Origin: CALINF01 sp039990395
GTDB lineage: Bacteria; Pseudomonadota; Gammaproteobacteria; Pseudomonadales; Halieaceae
DNA: 64,000 nt
Assembly (NCBI GenBank): GCA_039990395.1
Contig: JBDXFZ010000008.1
Location: forward strand, 1-64,000
Direction of reading: 5' to 3'
Part shown: positions 9,160-18,093 of the stretch, piece after piece
Layout: every line of letters begins with the position of its first letter
Numbering within the stretch: position 1 is the stretch's first letter
Notes under the pieces: generated by a model
Seen by the model: only the letters and a program-made list of their open reading frames with translations
Told to the model about the DNA's origin: nothing
Databases searched by the model: none
Program-made: the position numbers and the translations under genes

Positions 9160-9603
9160 ATGGCGACAATCCTGGTAATGCATGGCCCCAATCTGAATCT
9201 TCTGGGTGAGCGCGAGCCCGAGATTTACGGTCATCAGACACTAGGTGACATCAACCTGAAGCTGGAACAACACGCCCGCGACCGGGGTCACCACCTGCTC
9301 TATATGCAAAGCAATGCCGAATACGAGCTCATCGAGCGAGTGCAGGATGCTCGCCATGAAGGCGTGAATTTTATTCTGATCAACCCAGCGGCACTAACGC
9401 ACACCAGTATTGCGCTGCGTGACGCGTTTGCTGCGGTCGAGATTCCCTTCATCGAAATTCATCTGTCGAACGTGCATGCCCGAGAGGAATTTCGTCGCCA
9501 TTCCTACTTATCAGATCTCGCTGTCGGCGTGATCTGTGGGCTGGGCGCGCAGGGCTACGAACTGGGACTGCAAGCGGCAATCAGCGCAGTCGAGGCCGAG
9601 TAG
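9160..9603 (+). CDS. aroQ: Type II 3-dehydroquinate dehydratase
   Basis: It catalyses dehydration of 3-dehydroquinate to 3-dehydroshikimate, the third step of the shikimate pathway. The 147-residue length fits the type II dodecameric family. The N-terminal GPNLNLLGEREPEIYG holds the active-site Asn, Arg and Tyr; LINPAALTHTS holds the catalytic-loop residues; and EIHLSNVHAREEFR carries the conserved His and Arg. It is followed after 42 bp by accB, the same aroQ-accB-accC order known from many gammaproteobacteria, and is probably the first gene of that operon. Confidence 0.97.
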   Translation: MATILVMHGPNLNLLGEREPEIYGHQTLGDINLKLEQHARDRGHHLLYMQSNAEYELIERVQDARHEGVNFILINPAALTHTSIALRDAFAAVEIPFIEIHLSNVHAREEFRRHSYLSDLAVGVICGLGAQGYELGLQAAISAVEAE

Positions 9604-9645
9604 GCCAAAACCAATAAATAATAACCACACAAAAGAGAACGCATT

Positions 9646-10122
9646 ATGGACATTCGAAAAGTCAAAAAGCTGATAGAGCTATTGGAAGAGTCCAATATAG
9701 ATGAGATAGAAATCAAGGAGGGCGAGGAATCGGTGCGCATTAGCCGCAACAGTGCCCAGCCCATGATGGCGATGCCACAGGGTTATATGCAACCCCCAAT
9801 GCAAATGCCTGCTCCGGCAGCAGCACCTGCAGCGGCATCAGCGCCCGCGCCAGCAGCCGAAGCTCCTGCTGCAGCACCGGCCACCAGTGGCCACGCAGTC
9901 TTGTCACCCATGGTTGGCACGTTCTACCGCTCGCCCTCGCCCACCAGCGCATCCTTCATTGAAGTGGGTCAGACCGTCAAAGTTGGGGACGTTCTGTGCA
10001 TCGTAGAAGCCATGAAGATGATGAACCAGATCGAGGCCGACAAATCCGGCGTCGTGGAATCCATTCTCGTTGAGAATGGCGAACCGGTTGAATTCGACCA
10101 ACCCCTGGTCACCATCGTCTAG
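9646..10122 (+). CDS. accB: Biotin carboxyl carrier protein of acetyl-CoA carboxylase
   Basis: 158 residues. The N-terminal helical region (MDIRKVKKLIELLEESNIDE) is typical of AccB and binds biotin carboxylase. It is followed by a Pro/Ala-rich flexible linker (about residues 45-80) and the biotinyl domain, with the lysine to be biotinylated in EAMKMMNQIEAD (near residue 123). The protein carries carboxybiotin between AccC and the AccAD carboxyltransferase in the first step of fatty acid synthesis. It sits 35 bp before accC in the same operon. Confidence 0.97.
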   Translation: MDIRKVKKLIELLEESNIDEIEIKEGEESVRISRNSAQPMMAMPQGYMQPPMQMPAPAAAPAAASAPAPAAEAPAAAPATSGHAVLSPMVGTFYRSPSPTSASFIEVGQTVKVGDVLCIVEAMKMMNQIEADKSGVVESILVENGEPVEFDQPLVTIV

Positions 10123-10157
10123 CCCCGGGCTTACCCGCCCAAGCAGAGGAAAAAATC

Positions 10158-11507
10158 ATGGCGAAGCTTGAAAAAGTGCTGATTGCCAACCGTGGCGAAA
10201 TTGCGCTGCGCATACTCAGGGCCTGCAAAGAGCTCGACATTCAAACCGTAGCGGTTCATTCCACGGCAGACAGCGAGTTAAAGCATGTGCGTCTGGCGGA
10301 TGAATCCGTTTGTATTGGCCCGCCCTCATCCACCGAGAGCTACCTGAACGTGCCGGCAATCATCAGCGCAGCTGAAGTGACCAACGCATCAGCGATTCAC
10401 CCGGGATACGGCTTCCTGGCCGAAAATGCAGACTTTGCCGATCAGGTAGAAAAGAGCGGCTTTACATTCATTGGGCCAACCGCCGACACCATTCGAGTGA
10501 TGGGAGACAAAGTGTCCGCGATTCAGGCCATGAAAAAGGCCGGCGTTCCCACCGTGCCGGGCTCCGACGGCCCACTCGATGATGACAACGAGCGAACGGC
10601 CGAAATAGCGCGGGGCATTGGCTATCCAGTGATCGTGAAAGCTGCTGCTGGCGGTGGTGGTCGCGGAATGCGCGTGGTGCACAACGAAGCAGCACTTATC
10701 AACTCAGTGCAGGTAACCCAGTCTGAGGCCGCGGCCGCATTCGGCTCCGACGTAGTCTACCTGGAAAAATTCCTGCAAAAGCCCCGGCACGTAGAAATAC
10801 AGGTTATCGCCGACGGCCAGGGCAATGCAGTGCACCTGGGTGATCGCGATTGCTCACTGCAGCGACGTCACCAGAAAGTACTGGAAGAAGCGCCTGCGCC
10901 AGATATCGATGACCATCTGCGCATGCAAGTAGCAGAAGCGTGCGTAGCGGCCTGCATAGAAATCGGCTATCGGGGTGCTGGCACCTTTGAGTTTCTCTAT
11001 GAAGACGGCGGCTTTTACTTTATTGAGATGAACACTCGCGTTCAGGTGGAACATCCCGTCACTGAGATGATCAGTGGCATTGATATCGTGAAAGAGCAGC
11101 TCAATATTGCTGCCGGTGAGCCTCTGTCGTTTACCCAGGAGCAGGTTAAGTTTCACGGCCACTCCTTTGAGTGCCGCATCAACGCAGAGGATCCAAAAAC
11201 CTTCCTTCCCTCACCCGGAAAAGTGAACACGTTCCACGCACCCGGCGGGCTGGGCGTACGCGTTGATTCACATCTTTACGATGGCTACACCGTACCGCCG
11301 TTCTACGACTCACTCATTGCCAAAATTATCAGCTTTGGGGAGACTCGCCCAATCGCTTTGGCGCGGATGCGTCAGGCACTGGACGAACTGGTTGTTGAGG
11401 GCATTCGCACCAACACACCGCTGCACAGAGACCTGGTAAGGGATGAGGCCTTTAAGGCTGGTGGCGTAAGTATTCACTATCTCGAAAGCAAGCTTGAAGA
11501 AAGGTAG
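10158..11507 (+). CDS. accC: Biotin carboxylase subunit of acetyl-CoA carboxylase
   Basis: 449 residues, the standard AccC length. It carboxylates the biotin on AccB using ATP and bicarbonate. The N-terminal biotin carboxylase domain begins KVLIANRGEIALRI. The ATP-grasp core has the glycine-rich loop AAAGGGGRGMR (near residue 160) and the EMNTRVQVEHPVTE segment (near 290) with catalytic Glu, Asn and Arg residues. The C-terminal domain ends GGVSIHYLE. An AGAGGAAAA ribosome binding site precedes the ATG. prmA begins 15 bp after the stop, so the four genes aroQ to prmA look like one unit. Confidence 0.98.
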   Translation: MAKLEKVLIANRGEIALRILRACKELDIQTVAVHSTADSELKHVRLADESVCIGPPSSTESYLNVPAIISAAEVTNASAIHPGYGFLAENADFADQVEKSGFTFIGPTADTIRVMGDKVSAIQAMKKAGVPTVPGSDGPLDDDNERTAEIARGIGYPVIVKAAAGGGGRGMRVVHNEAALINSVQVTQSEAAAAFGSDVVYLEKFLQKPRHVEIQVIADGQGNAVHLGDRDCSLQRRHQKVLEEAPAPDIDDHLRMQVAEACVAACIEIGYRGAGTFEFLYEDGGFYFIEMNTRVQVEHPVTEMISGIDIVKEQLNIAAGEPLSFTQEQVKFHGHSFECRINAEDPKTFLPSPGKVNTFHAPGGLGVRVDSHLYDGYTVPPFYDSLIAKIISFGETRPIALARMRQALDELVVEGIRTNTPLHRDLVRDEAFKAGGVSIHYLESKLEER

Positions 11508-11522
11508 TCGGGCAGTTAGTAC

Positions 11523-12410
11523 ATGAACTGGCTACAACTTCGACTGGACGCAAGGCCGGATACGGTAGAGGCATTGGAAGACGCGATGCTGGCCTCTGGC
11601 GCCGTGGCCGTTACCATGGAAGACAACGCTGACGAGCCCGTGCTGGAGCCCGGCGTAGGCGAAACACCGTTGTGGCAGCACATTCGGGTAACAGCGTTGT
11701 ATCCAGCCGACACCGATATGAATGTGGTACTAACCCACTTTGACGCAGCTCAGCTTGAGAGCTGCGAGCAACGTATCGAAATATTGGAAGATAAAGACTG
11801 GGAGCGGGAGTGGATGAGCCACTACCAGCCCATGCAATTTGGGGAGCGTTTCTGGGTTTGCCCCAGCTGGATCGATCCCCCCGATCCCGACGCCATTAAC
11901 CTTCTGCTGGACCCGGGACTCGCCTTCGGAACCGGCACCCACCCTACTACCGCCCTGTGCCTCACTGCTATGGCTGCACTGCCACTGAACGATACCTGCA
12001 TTGTCGATTACGGCTGTGGTTCGGGCATTCTGGCAGTTGCCGCCTTAAAACTCGGCGCTAGGGAGGTGCTTGGCGTGGACAATGACCCGCAAGCATTGGT
12101 CGCCAGCGAAGACAATGCGCAGCGCAACGAGGTTACCAATCTCAATGTTGCCTTGCCCGGTGCCTATGATGCCACTGCCTGGCAGGCCAAAGCAGATCTG
12201 GTGGTTGCCAATATTCTCGCAGGACCATTACTGGAACTCTCCCCCACGTTGTTGGATTTATTGAAACCGGGAGGCCTGTTAATGGTGTCCGGGTTACTGG
12301 CCACGCAGGCAGACACGTTGATTGCGCACTATGCCAAACACCTACCGCTCGAGGTTGTGGGTGAGACCGATGGCTGGATTTGCCTGATGGGCAAGCTACA
12401 GTCCGACTAG
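11523..12410 (+). CDS. prmA: Ribosomal protein L11 methyltransferase
   Basis: 295 residues. PrmA trimethylates ribosomal protein uL11 at several sites using SAM. The N-terminal substrate-recognition domain starts MNWLQLRLDARPD. The class I SAM-binding domain has DYGCGSGILAVAALKLG (motif I, near residue 160), GVDNDPQAL (acidic residue of motif II) and the NILAGPL block, which matches the NPPY-like PrmA motif. The GLAFGTGTHPTT segment before motif I is characteristic of the family. Adjacency to accC and the shared strand indicate co-transcription. Confidence 0.96.
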   Translation: MNWLQLRLDARPDTVEALEDAMLASGAVAVTMEDNADEPVLEPGVGETPLWQHIRVTALYPADTDMNVVLTHFDAAQLESCEQRIEILEDKDWEREWMSHYQPMQFGERFWVCPSWIDPPDPDAINLLLDPGLAFGTGTHPTTALCLTAMAALPLNDTCIVDYGCGSGILAVAALKLGAREVLGVDNDPQALVASEDNAQRNEVTNLNVALPGAYDATAWQAKADLVVANILAGPLLELSPTLLDLLKPGGLLMVSGLLATQADTLIAHYAKHLPLEVVGETDGWICLMGKLQSD

Positions 12411-12580
12411 AACTCAGTTGAGCAACCTACAGTTGCCGCTGATCTGAGTGCGGGTGGCGCAACGCAAGTGCTGATGCCTCTATAAATTGACGGTTTTTTG
12501 TGCAATTTCTCTTTTGCTATGACAGACCCTCAAGTATCATACCGCCTCTTTTTTAGAACGATTCTTTAAGCCCTGACTCC

Positions 12581-13567
12581 ATGATTCAGATAGGCCCTTA
12601 TTCGTTGCCCAATCGTGTTGCACTGGCCCCTATGGCCGGCGTGACCGATCTGCCATTTCGCGCCTTGTGTGCGAAGTTGGGCGCTGGCCTCGTCGTATCT
12701 GAAATGATTACCTCCGACCCGAGCCTGCGCACCTCACGCAAGACCCAACTGCGCAGCCGCCACGACAACGAAGCCACACCACGCTCTGTGCAGATCGCCG
12801 GTAGCGACCCTATTCGTATGGCAGAAGCAGCCCGCTACAACGTAGATCAGGGTGCGCAGATTATCGATATCAACATGGGCTGCCCCGCCAAGAAGGTGTG
12901 TCGCAAGGCCGCTGGTTCTGCACTGCTGGCCGATGAAGCATTGGTAGGAGAGATTCTCACTGCCGTCGTCGAGGCTGTAACGGTGCCGGTAACGCTAAAA
13001 ATACGGACTGGCAGTGCTCCCCAGGCTCGCAATGGGGTTGCGATTGCACAACTGGCCCAGCACTGTGGCATAGCGGCGCTGGCCGTGCACGGCCGCACCC
13101 GCGCCTGTGCCTTCAAGGGTGAGGTGGAATACGACACATTACGCGCCATCGTGAACGCTATTGATATCCCCGTATTCGCCAATGGCGATATCGACAGCGC
13201 CGAAAAAGCAGCCGCCGTGCTTAACTACACGGGCGCGGCCGGCGTGATGATCGGTAGAGCGGCGCAAGGCCAGCCTTGGCTGTGCGGGCAGATCGCCCAG
13301 TATCTGGATACCGGCATCAAACCCGAGGCGCCGGCATTAGCAACACAGTTCACGTTGTTGGAGCAGCATATTCGCGATCTGCACGCGTTTTACGGTGAGT
13401 TCATGGGCGTTCGAATTGCCCGCAAACATATGGGCTGGTACTTACAGCACCAAACTCGTGATAAAGAATTTCGTCGTCAGTTCAACAGCCTGGGTACTCC
13501 AGCTGAGCAACTACGGCTAATAAACACCATCTTCCACACATTGAGTAACAAGGAACTAGCAGCATGA
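12581..13567 (+). CDS. dusB: tRNA-dihydrouridine synthase B
   Basis: A 328-residue FMN-dependent TIM-barrel enzyme that reduces uridine in the tRNA D-loop (U17 in E. coli). VALAPMAGVTDLPFR lies at the N-terminus. The catalytic cysteine is in NMGCPAKKVCRKAAGSAL, and HGRTR and ANGDI are FMN-contact motifs. The 170-bp gap before it contains an AT-rich stretch with a TTGACG hexamer near 12488 that could belong to the dusB-fis promoter, but no good -10 element sits at the right distance. The stop overlaps the fis start (ATGA), so the two genes are translationally coupled, the conserved dusB-fis operon. Confidence 0.97.
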   Translation: MIQIGPYSLPNRVALAPMAGVTDLPFRALCAKLGAGLVVSEMITSDPSLRTSRKTQLRSRHDNEATPRSVQIAGSDPIRMAEAARYNVDQGAQIIDINMGCPAKKVCRKAAGSALLADEALVGEILTAVVEAVTVPVTLKIRTGSAPQARNGVAIAQLAQHCGIAALAVHGRTRACAFKGEVEYDTLRAIVNAIDIPVFANGDIDSAEKAAAVLNYTGAAGVMIGRAAQGQPWLCGQIAQYLDTGIKPEAPALATQFTLLEQHIRDLHAFYGEFMGVRIARKHMGWYLQHQTRDKEFRRQFNSLGTPAEQLRLINTIFHTLSNKELAA

Positions 13568-13905
13568 CCAACAGGGCTGAAACCCTCTTAAACCACTCCC
13601 AGGCCAGTAACGACGAACACGCAGTGAGTGGCGACTTCACACCTGAATCCGCGCCAAATGGCTACCTGCGTGATGCCGTGACAACGTCTGTGCGCTCTTA
13701 CCTGGAACAGCTCGACGGGCAAATGACCACCGATTTCTATTCACTGCTGCTGGCCGAAGTAGAAGCACCCATGCTCAAAGAGATCATGAAGTACACGCGC
13801 AACAATCAGACCAAGGCCTCTATCATGCTGGGGCTGAACCGAGGCACGTTACGCAAAAAACTCAAGCAGTACGGGCTTATTGCCCCCGAACAGACACAGG
13901 ATTAG
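13564..13905 (+). CDS. fis: DNA-bending nucleoid protein Fis
   Basis: 113 residues, a little longer than E. coli Fis (98) because of an N-terminal extension rich in Asn, Glu and Ser. The C-terminal helix-turn-helix (MLKEIMKYTRNNQTKASIMLGLNRGTLRKKLKQYG region) matches the family almost residue for residue, including the NRGTLRKKLK recognition helix. Fis bends DNA and controls rRNA promoters, recombination and replication initiation. Start and stop lie between dusB (4-bp overlap) and purH (9 bp), so this appears to be a dusB-fis-purH-purD transcription unit. Confidence 0.97.
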   Translation: MTNRAETLLNHSQASNDEHAVSGDFTPESAPNGYLRDAVTTSVRSYLEQLDGQMTTDFYSLLLAEVEAPMLKEIMKYTRNNQTKASIMLGLNRGTLRKKLKQYGLIAPEQTQD

Positions 13906-13914
13906 GGCGCGACA

Positions 13915-15498
13915 ATGAGCGATGAATCACTGGTAACTATCCGCCGCGCTCTAATCAGCGTGTCGGACAAATCTGGCATTGTCGATTTTGCCACTGGACT
14001 AAGGGAGCACGGTGTAGAGCTGCTCTCGACGGGCGGCACCTACAAACTTCTCAAAGATAGCGGACTGGAGGTGACTGAGGTCTCCCAGTACACCGGCTTT
14101 CCTGAAATGATGGACGGGCGGGTCAAAACACTGCACCCCAAAGTGCATGGCGGCATTCTCGCGCGGCGCGGCCAGGACGATGCGGTGATGGCCGAACACG
14201 GCATTGAAGCCATCGACATGGTCGTGGTCAATCTGTACCCATTTGAGGCCACGGTTGCGCGTCCGGACTGCTCGCTTGCAGACGCCATTGAGAATATCGA
14301 TATTGGCGGTCCCACAATGGTTCGCGCCGCCGCCAAGAATCATCAGTACGTTAATATCGTGGTGAATGCCACGGACTACAATGACATCCTTGCTGAAATG
14401 GCTGGCAACGGCGGTGCTACGGGCATAGACACCCGCTTTAATCTGGCGATCAAGGCCTACGAGCACACAGCGGCCTACGACGGCGCCATCGCCAATCACT
14501 TTGGTCGCTTGGTACCCGGTGGCTCAACTGAGTTTCCGCGCACATTCAATACACAGTTCCACAAAGTGCAGGACATGCGTTACGGCGAAAACCCGCACCA
14601 ACAGGCGGCTTTTTACGTTGAAAGCAACCCCGGCGAGGTTGGCATCTCTACTGCCAGCCAGTTACAGGGCAAGGAATTGTCCTACAACAATGTCGCCGAC
14701 ACCGATGCGGCCTTGGAGTGCGTCAAGAATTTCCAACAACCGGCCTGCGTGATCGTTAAGCACGCCAACCCATGCGGTGTGGCAGTTGCCGACACAATCG
14801 GCAATGCCTATGACCTGGCCTTTGCAACCGATCCAGAATCTGCATTCGGCGGCATCATCGCCTTCAACCGCGAGCTCGATGCAGCCACTGCCGCAGCTAT
14901 TGTTGAACGGCAGTTTGTCGAAGTCATTATTGCGCCGTCCGTGAGCGACGCAGCCATTGCCGTAGTTGCTGAGAAAAAGAACGTACGCCTGCTGGCGTGC
15001 GGTGAGTGGGGTGCGCCTGGACAAGCCAGCACAGCGCTGGATTACAAACGCGTGAACGGCGGCTTGCTCGTACAGGATCGCGATCTGGGTATGGTTACGC
15101 AAGATGAGCTCAAGGTAGTCAGCAAACTGCAACCGTCTGAGCAGCAATGGCAAGACCTACTATTTGCCTGGAAAGTCGCCAAATTCGTAAAATCCAATGC
15201 CATCGTTTACGCCAGCAACGGCCAGACAGTGGGTGTGGGCGCAGGTCAGATGAGCCGTATTAACTCTGCGCGCATCGCCGCGATAAAGGCAGAACATGCA
15301 GGCCTGCAGGTTAAGGGTTCGGTAATGGCCTCTGACGCTTTCTTCCCGTTCCGGGATGGCATCGATAGTGCAGGCCAATCAGGCATAGCCGCCGTCATTC
15401 AGCCTGGCGGATCGATCCGCGATGAAGAAGTGATAGCTGCAGCCGATGAGCACGGCATGGCCATGGTGTTTACCGGCATGCGGCACTTCCGCCACTAG
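13915..15498 (+). CDS. purH: Bifunctional AICAR formyltransferase / IMP cyclohydrolase
   Basis: 527 residues, as expected for PurH. The N-terminal IMP cyclohydrolase (MGS-like) domain runs to about residue 190 and contains LLSTGGTYKLL and RVKTLHPKVHGGIL. The C-terminal AICAR transformylase domain holds the VKHANPCGVA block with the catalytic Lys-His pair (near 283) and ends SDAFFPFRDGIDSAGQ. It performs the last two steps of purine synthesis, AICAR to FAICAR to IMP. purD follows after 20 bp. Confidence 0.98.
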   Translation: MSDESLVTIRRALISVSDKSGIVDFATGLREHGVELLSTGGTYKLLKDSGLEVTEVSQYTGFPEMMDGRVKTLHPKVHGGILARRGQDDAVMAEHGIEAIDMVVVNLYPFEATVARPDCSLADAIENIDIGGPTMVRAAAKNHQYVNIVVNATDYNDILAEMAGNGGATGIDTRFNLAIKAYEHTAAYDGAIANHFGRLVPGGSTEFPRTFNTQFHKVQDMRYGENPHQQAAFYVESNPGEVGISTASQLQGKELSYNNVADTDAALECVKNFQQPACVIVKHANPCGVAVADTIGNAYDLAFATDPESAFGGIIAFNRELDAATAAAIVERQFVEVIIAPSVSDAAIAVVAEKKNVRLLACGEWGAPGQASTALDYKRVNGGLLVQDRDLGMVTQDELKVVSKLQPSEQQWQDLLFAWKVAKFVKSNAIVYASNGQTVGVGAGQMSRINSARIAAIKAEHAGLQVKGSVMASDAFFPFRDGIDSAGQSGIAAVIQPGGSIRDEEVIAAADEHGMAMVFTGMRHFRH

Positions 15499-15518
15499 AA
15501 TCCGAACAGGAGAGCGCA

Positions 15519-16811
15519 GTGAACGTATTGGTTATCGGCAGTGGTGGACGCGAACATGCGTTGGCGTGGAAAGCGGCGCAATCAACGCAAATAGATACTG
15601 TATTCGTTGCACCCGGCAACGCCGGTACGGCCACAGAAGCTGGCATTGAAAATGTGGCGCTTGATGCTATGGACTTTGAGGGTCTGGCTGACTTTGCAAG
15701 GCAGAACAATGTAGCCCTGACTATCGTTGGCCCGGAGGCTCCACTGGTTGATGGTATTGTCGATTATTTTCAATCACTCGACCTGCCGTGCTTTGGCCCG
15801 TCTCGTGGCGCGGCGCAACTGGAAGGCTCCAAAGCCTTTACCAAGGATTTTTTGGCAAGACACCAGATTCCCACCGGCACGTACGGCAACTTTACCGATG
15901 TTGATAAAGCTCTGGCCTATGTGCGCAGTGAAGGTGCGCCAATAGTTATAAAGGCCGACGGCCTTGCGGCAGGCAAAGGTGTGATCGTCGCCGAAACCCT
16001 AGAACAGGCCGAAGCAGCCGTAATCGATATGCTGTCTGGTAATGCGTTTGGTGAGGCAGGCTGCCGTGTGGTGATCGAAGAGTTTCTTGAGGGAGAAGAA
16101 GCCAGCTTTATCGTCATGGTAGATGGCGAGCACGTGCTACCGATGGCCACCAGCCAGGATCATAAGCGCATAGGCGAAGGTGATACTGGCGTTAATACGG
16201 GCGGTATGGGTGCTTATTCACCCGCGCCTGTAGTCGACGCACAGGTATTCGAGCGAGCCATGAATGAAGTCATCATGCCAACTGTCAGAGGCATGGCGGC
16301 AGAGGGAAACGCCTACACCGGCTTTCTGTACGCGGGCCTGATGATAAGCCCCGAGGGTGAACCTAAAGTAATTGAATACAACTGCCGGTTTGGTGATCCC
16401 GAGACACAGCCCATCATGATGCGTCTGCAGTCTGATCTGGTTGCACTGTGCCTCAGTGCGCTTGCCGGCACACTTGATAGTGTCGAGGCCCAATGGGATT
16501 CTCGCTGCGCAATGGGAGTTGTTCTTGCCGCCGGCGGCTATCCGGGTAGTTACGCCAAAGGCATTCCTATTCACGGGCTGAACGCCCCACAACCTGATCA
16601 CATCAAGATCTTCCACGCTGGCACGACACTGGCAGACGAGCACATCGTGACAAGCGGTGGACGCGTTCTCTGCGTAACCGCTCTGGGCAACACTATCGTT
16701 GATGCGCAAGCTGCTTGCTACGCCGGCGCCGATGCCATTAGCTGGGACGGCATGGTGATGCGCCGCGATATTGGATGGCGCGCCATAGCGCGCTATAGTC
16801 AGGACTCCTGA
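15519..16811 (+). CDS. purD: Phosphoribosylamine-glycine ligase (GAR synthetase)
   Basis: 430 residues. It joins phosphoribosylamine and glycine with ATP, the second step of purine synthesis. The start is a GTG at 15519, 8 nt after AGGAG. The N-terminal domain begins NVLVIGSGGREHALAWK. The ATP-grasp domain includes KADGLAAGKGV, the TGGMGAYSPAP loop (near 230) and EYNCRFGDPETQ (near 285), the metal-binding strand. It is the last gene of the purH-purD pair. Confidence 0.98.
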   Translation: MNVLVIGSGGREHALAWKAAQSTQIDTVFVAPGNAGTATEAGIENVALDAMDFEGLADFARQNNVALTIVGPEAPLVDGIVDYFQSLDLPCFGPSRGAAQLEGSKAFTKDFLARHQIPTGTYGNFTDVDKALAYVRSEGAPIVIKADGLAAGKGVIVAETLEQAEAAVIDMLSGNAFGEAGCRVVIEEFLEGEEASFIVMVDGEHVLPMATSQDHKRIGEGDTGVNTGGMGAYSPAPVVDAQVFERAMNEVIMPTVRGMAAEGNAYTGFLYAGLMISPEGEPKVIEYNCRFGDPETQPIMMRLQSDLVALCLSALAGTLDSVEAQWDSRCAMGVVLAAGGYPGSYAKGIPIHGLNAPQPDHIKIFHAGTTLADEHIVTSGGRVLCVTALGNTIVDAQAACYAGADAISWDGMVMRRDIGWRAIARYSQDS

Positions 16812-16845
16812 CCTACCTCGCGTTCGACCTGCACAGGAGCAACTG

Positions 16846-17490
16846 TTGAGCCAGCGCAAACTCTCATTACTGGATCGATTGATCGGAGAAGCCGATACCG
16901 TGCTGCGCACCCTTAGCACACGCGGCAATCACGCCACGCGCCCATCACCCGCAGAGGGTCATAGCGAGTCAGAATTAAGCGACAAGCAGCGTAAACACGT
17001 GGCGGGCCTGATGAGGGTTAACCATACCGGTGAAGTCTGCGCCCAGGCGCTGTATCAGGGGCAAGCCCTCACCGCTAAACTCCCCGACGTTCGACAAGAG
17101 ATGCAAGAAGCGGCCTCAGAAGAGGTGGATCATCTTGTGTGGTGTGAGCAGCGGCTCGGCGAGCTGAACTCGCGTACCAGCGCGCTCAATCCCGCATGGT
17201 ACGGATTGTCGTTCACTATCGGCGCCGTCGCCGGCGTGATCGGCGATAAAGTCAGCCTGGGGTTTGTGGCGGCCACTGAAGAACGAGTCTGCCAGCATCT
17301 GCGCGATCACCTGAAAGACCTGCCTGAAGATGATCGTAAGTCGCGCTTGATTTTACAGACCATGCTGGAAGACGAGCAGCGCCACGGTGAGAACGCGTTG
17401 CAGGCAGGCGGGACCGATTTTCCGCGCCCTGTAAAAGACGCAATGAGCGCTGTTTCTCAGGTGATGACCAAGAGTAGTTACTGGCTGTAG
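16846..17490 (+). CDS. coq7: 3-demethoxyubiquinol 3-hydroxylase (Coq7 type)
   Basis: A 214-residue di-iron, ferritin-like monooxygenase in ubiquinone synthesis that hydroxylates 3-demethoxyubiquinol. Iron ligands are visible in the two EXXH-type repeats: NHTGEVCAQAL followed by EEVDHLVWCEQR, and ATEERVCQHL followed by EDEQRHGENAL. Translation starts at TTG 16846, 6 nt after AGGAG. An OsmC-family gene and crp follow on opposite strands, the arrangement known around coq7 and vfr in Pseudomonas. Confidence 0.95.
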   Translation: MSQRKLSLLDRLIGEADTVLRTLSTRGNHATRPSPAEGHSESELSDKQRKHVAGLMRVNHTGEVCAQALYQGQALTAKLPDVRQEMQEAASEEVDHLVWCEQRLGELNSRTSALNPAWYGLSFTIGAVAGVIGDKVSLGFVAATEERVCQHLRDHLKDLPEDDRKSRLILQTMLEDEQRHGENALQAGGTDFPRPVKDAMSAVSQVMTKSSYWL

Positions 17491-17537
17491 ACTTCTGAGC
17501 TAATTACTGCCAACACTTCAGTCAACGAATACCTCAA

Positions 17538-17966
17538 TCAACTCGCAGCGAATTCCTCAACAGAATAGCTGTGGGTAATCTCAACTCCACCGGCGCCCAA
17601 CATTATTGAAGCAGAGCAGTATTTCTCAGCCGATAGAGCAACCGCGCGCTTAACTTGAGAGTCCTTCAGCTGCGTTCCTGATACAACGAAATGCATATGT
17701 ATTTTGGTAAATACTGCGGGCACTGTATCGGCTCGTTCAGCCTGTAACTCTACCCGGCAGTCCACCACTTTCTGGCGAGACTTTTTCAACATGCTCATTA
17801 CGTCGTAGATTGAACATCCACCGGCACCGATTAATACCATCTCCATGGGGCGAAAGCCCATGTTGCGACCGCCGAGGTCTTCTGGGCCATCAATTACTAC
17901 GGAATGTCCGCTGCCGGACTCACCGACGAACATCGCACCGTCCGTCCACTTCACCGTTGCCTGCAT
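17538..17966 (-). CDS. OsmC family protein (YhfA-like)
   Basis: 142 residues from the ATG at 17966. The frame extends upstream to 18038, but that part looks non-coding and the domain begins at QATVKWTDG. The two cysteines of OsmC/Ohr folds are present, in LIGAGGCSIYDVMSMLKKS (near residue 58) and AEKYCSASIML (near 118). OsmC/Ohr proteins reduce organic hydroperoxides, but the YhfA branch lacks a proven substrate. It is divergent from crp, the same neighbourhood as yhfA-crp in E. coli, and shares the 127-bp intergenic region with it. Confidence 0.88.
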   Translation of the reverse strand: MQATVKWTDGAMFVGESGSGHSVVIDGPEDLGGRNMGFRPMEMVLIGAGGCSIYDVMSMLKKSRQKVVDCRVELQAERADTVPAVFTKIHMHFVVSGTQLKDSQVKRAVALSAEKYCSASIMLGAGGVEITHSYSVEEFAAS

Positions 17967-18038
17967 AAAAAATTCACTCTGAGACACGTTTTGGGCGGCC
18001 GAGCTTAGCACAACAAGTACCATTTTACTTGCCGACAC

Positions 18039-18056
18039 TGTGAGTTAAACTCAAGC
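18039..18056. promoter_or_regulatory. Candidate CRP/Vfr site between osmC and crp
   Basis: TGAGTTAAACTCA (18041-18053) is a perfect inverted repeat around a single central base. With its left neighbours it reads TGTGA-N6-CTCAA, so one half matches the CRP/Vfr half site TGTGA and the other only partly. It lies 40 bp before the crp start, where autoregulation would act. The palindrome is seen; its use by CRP is inferred. Confidence 0.35.
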
Positions 18057-18093
18057 AAAACTACAACGAAATCCGACACATAAGGGGCAATGG

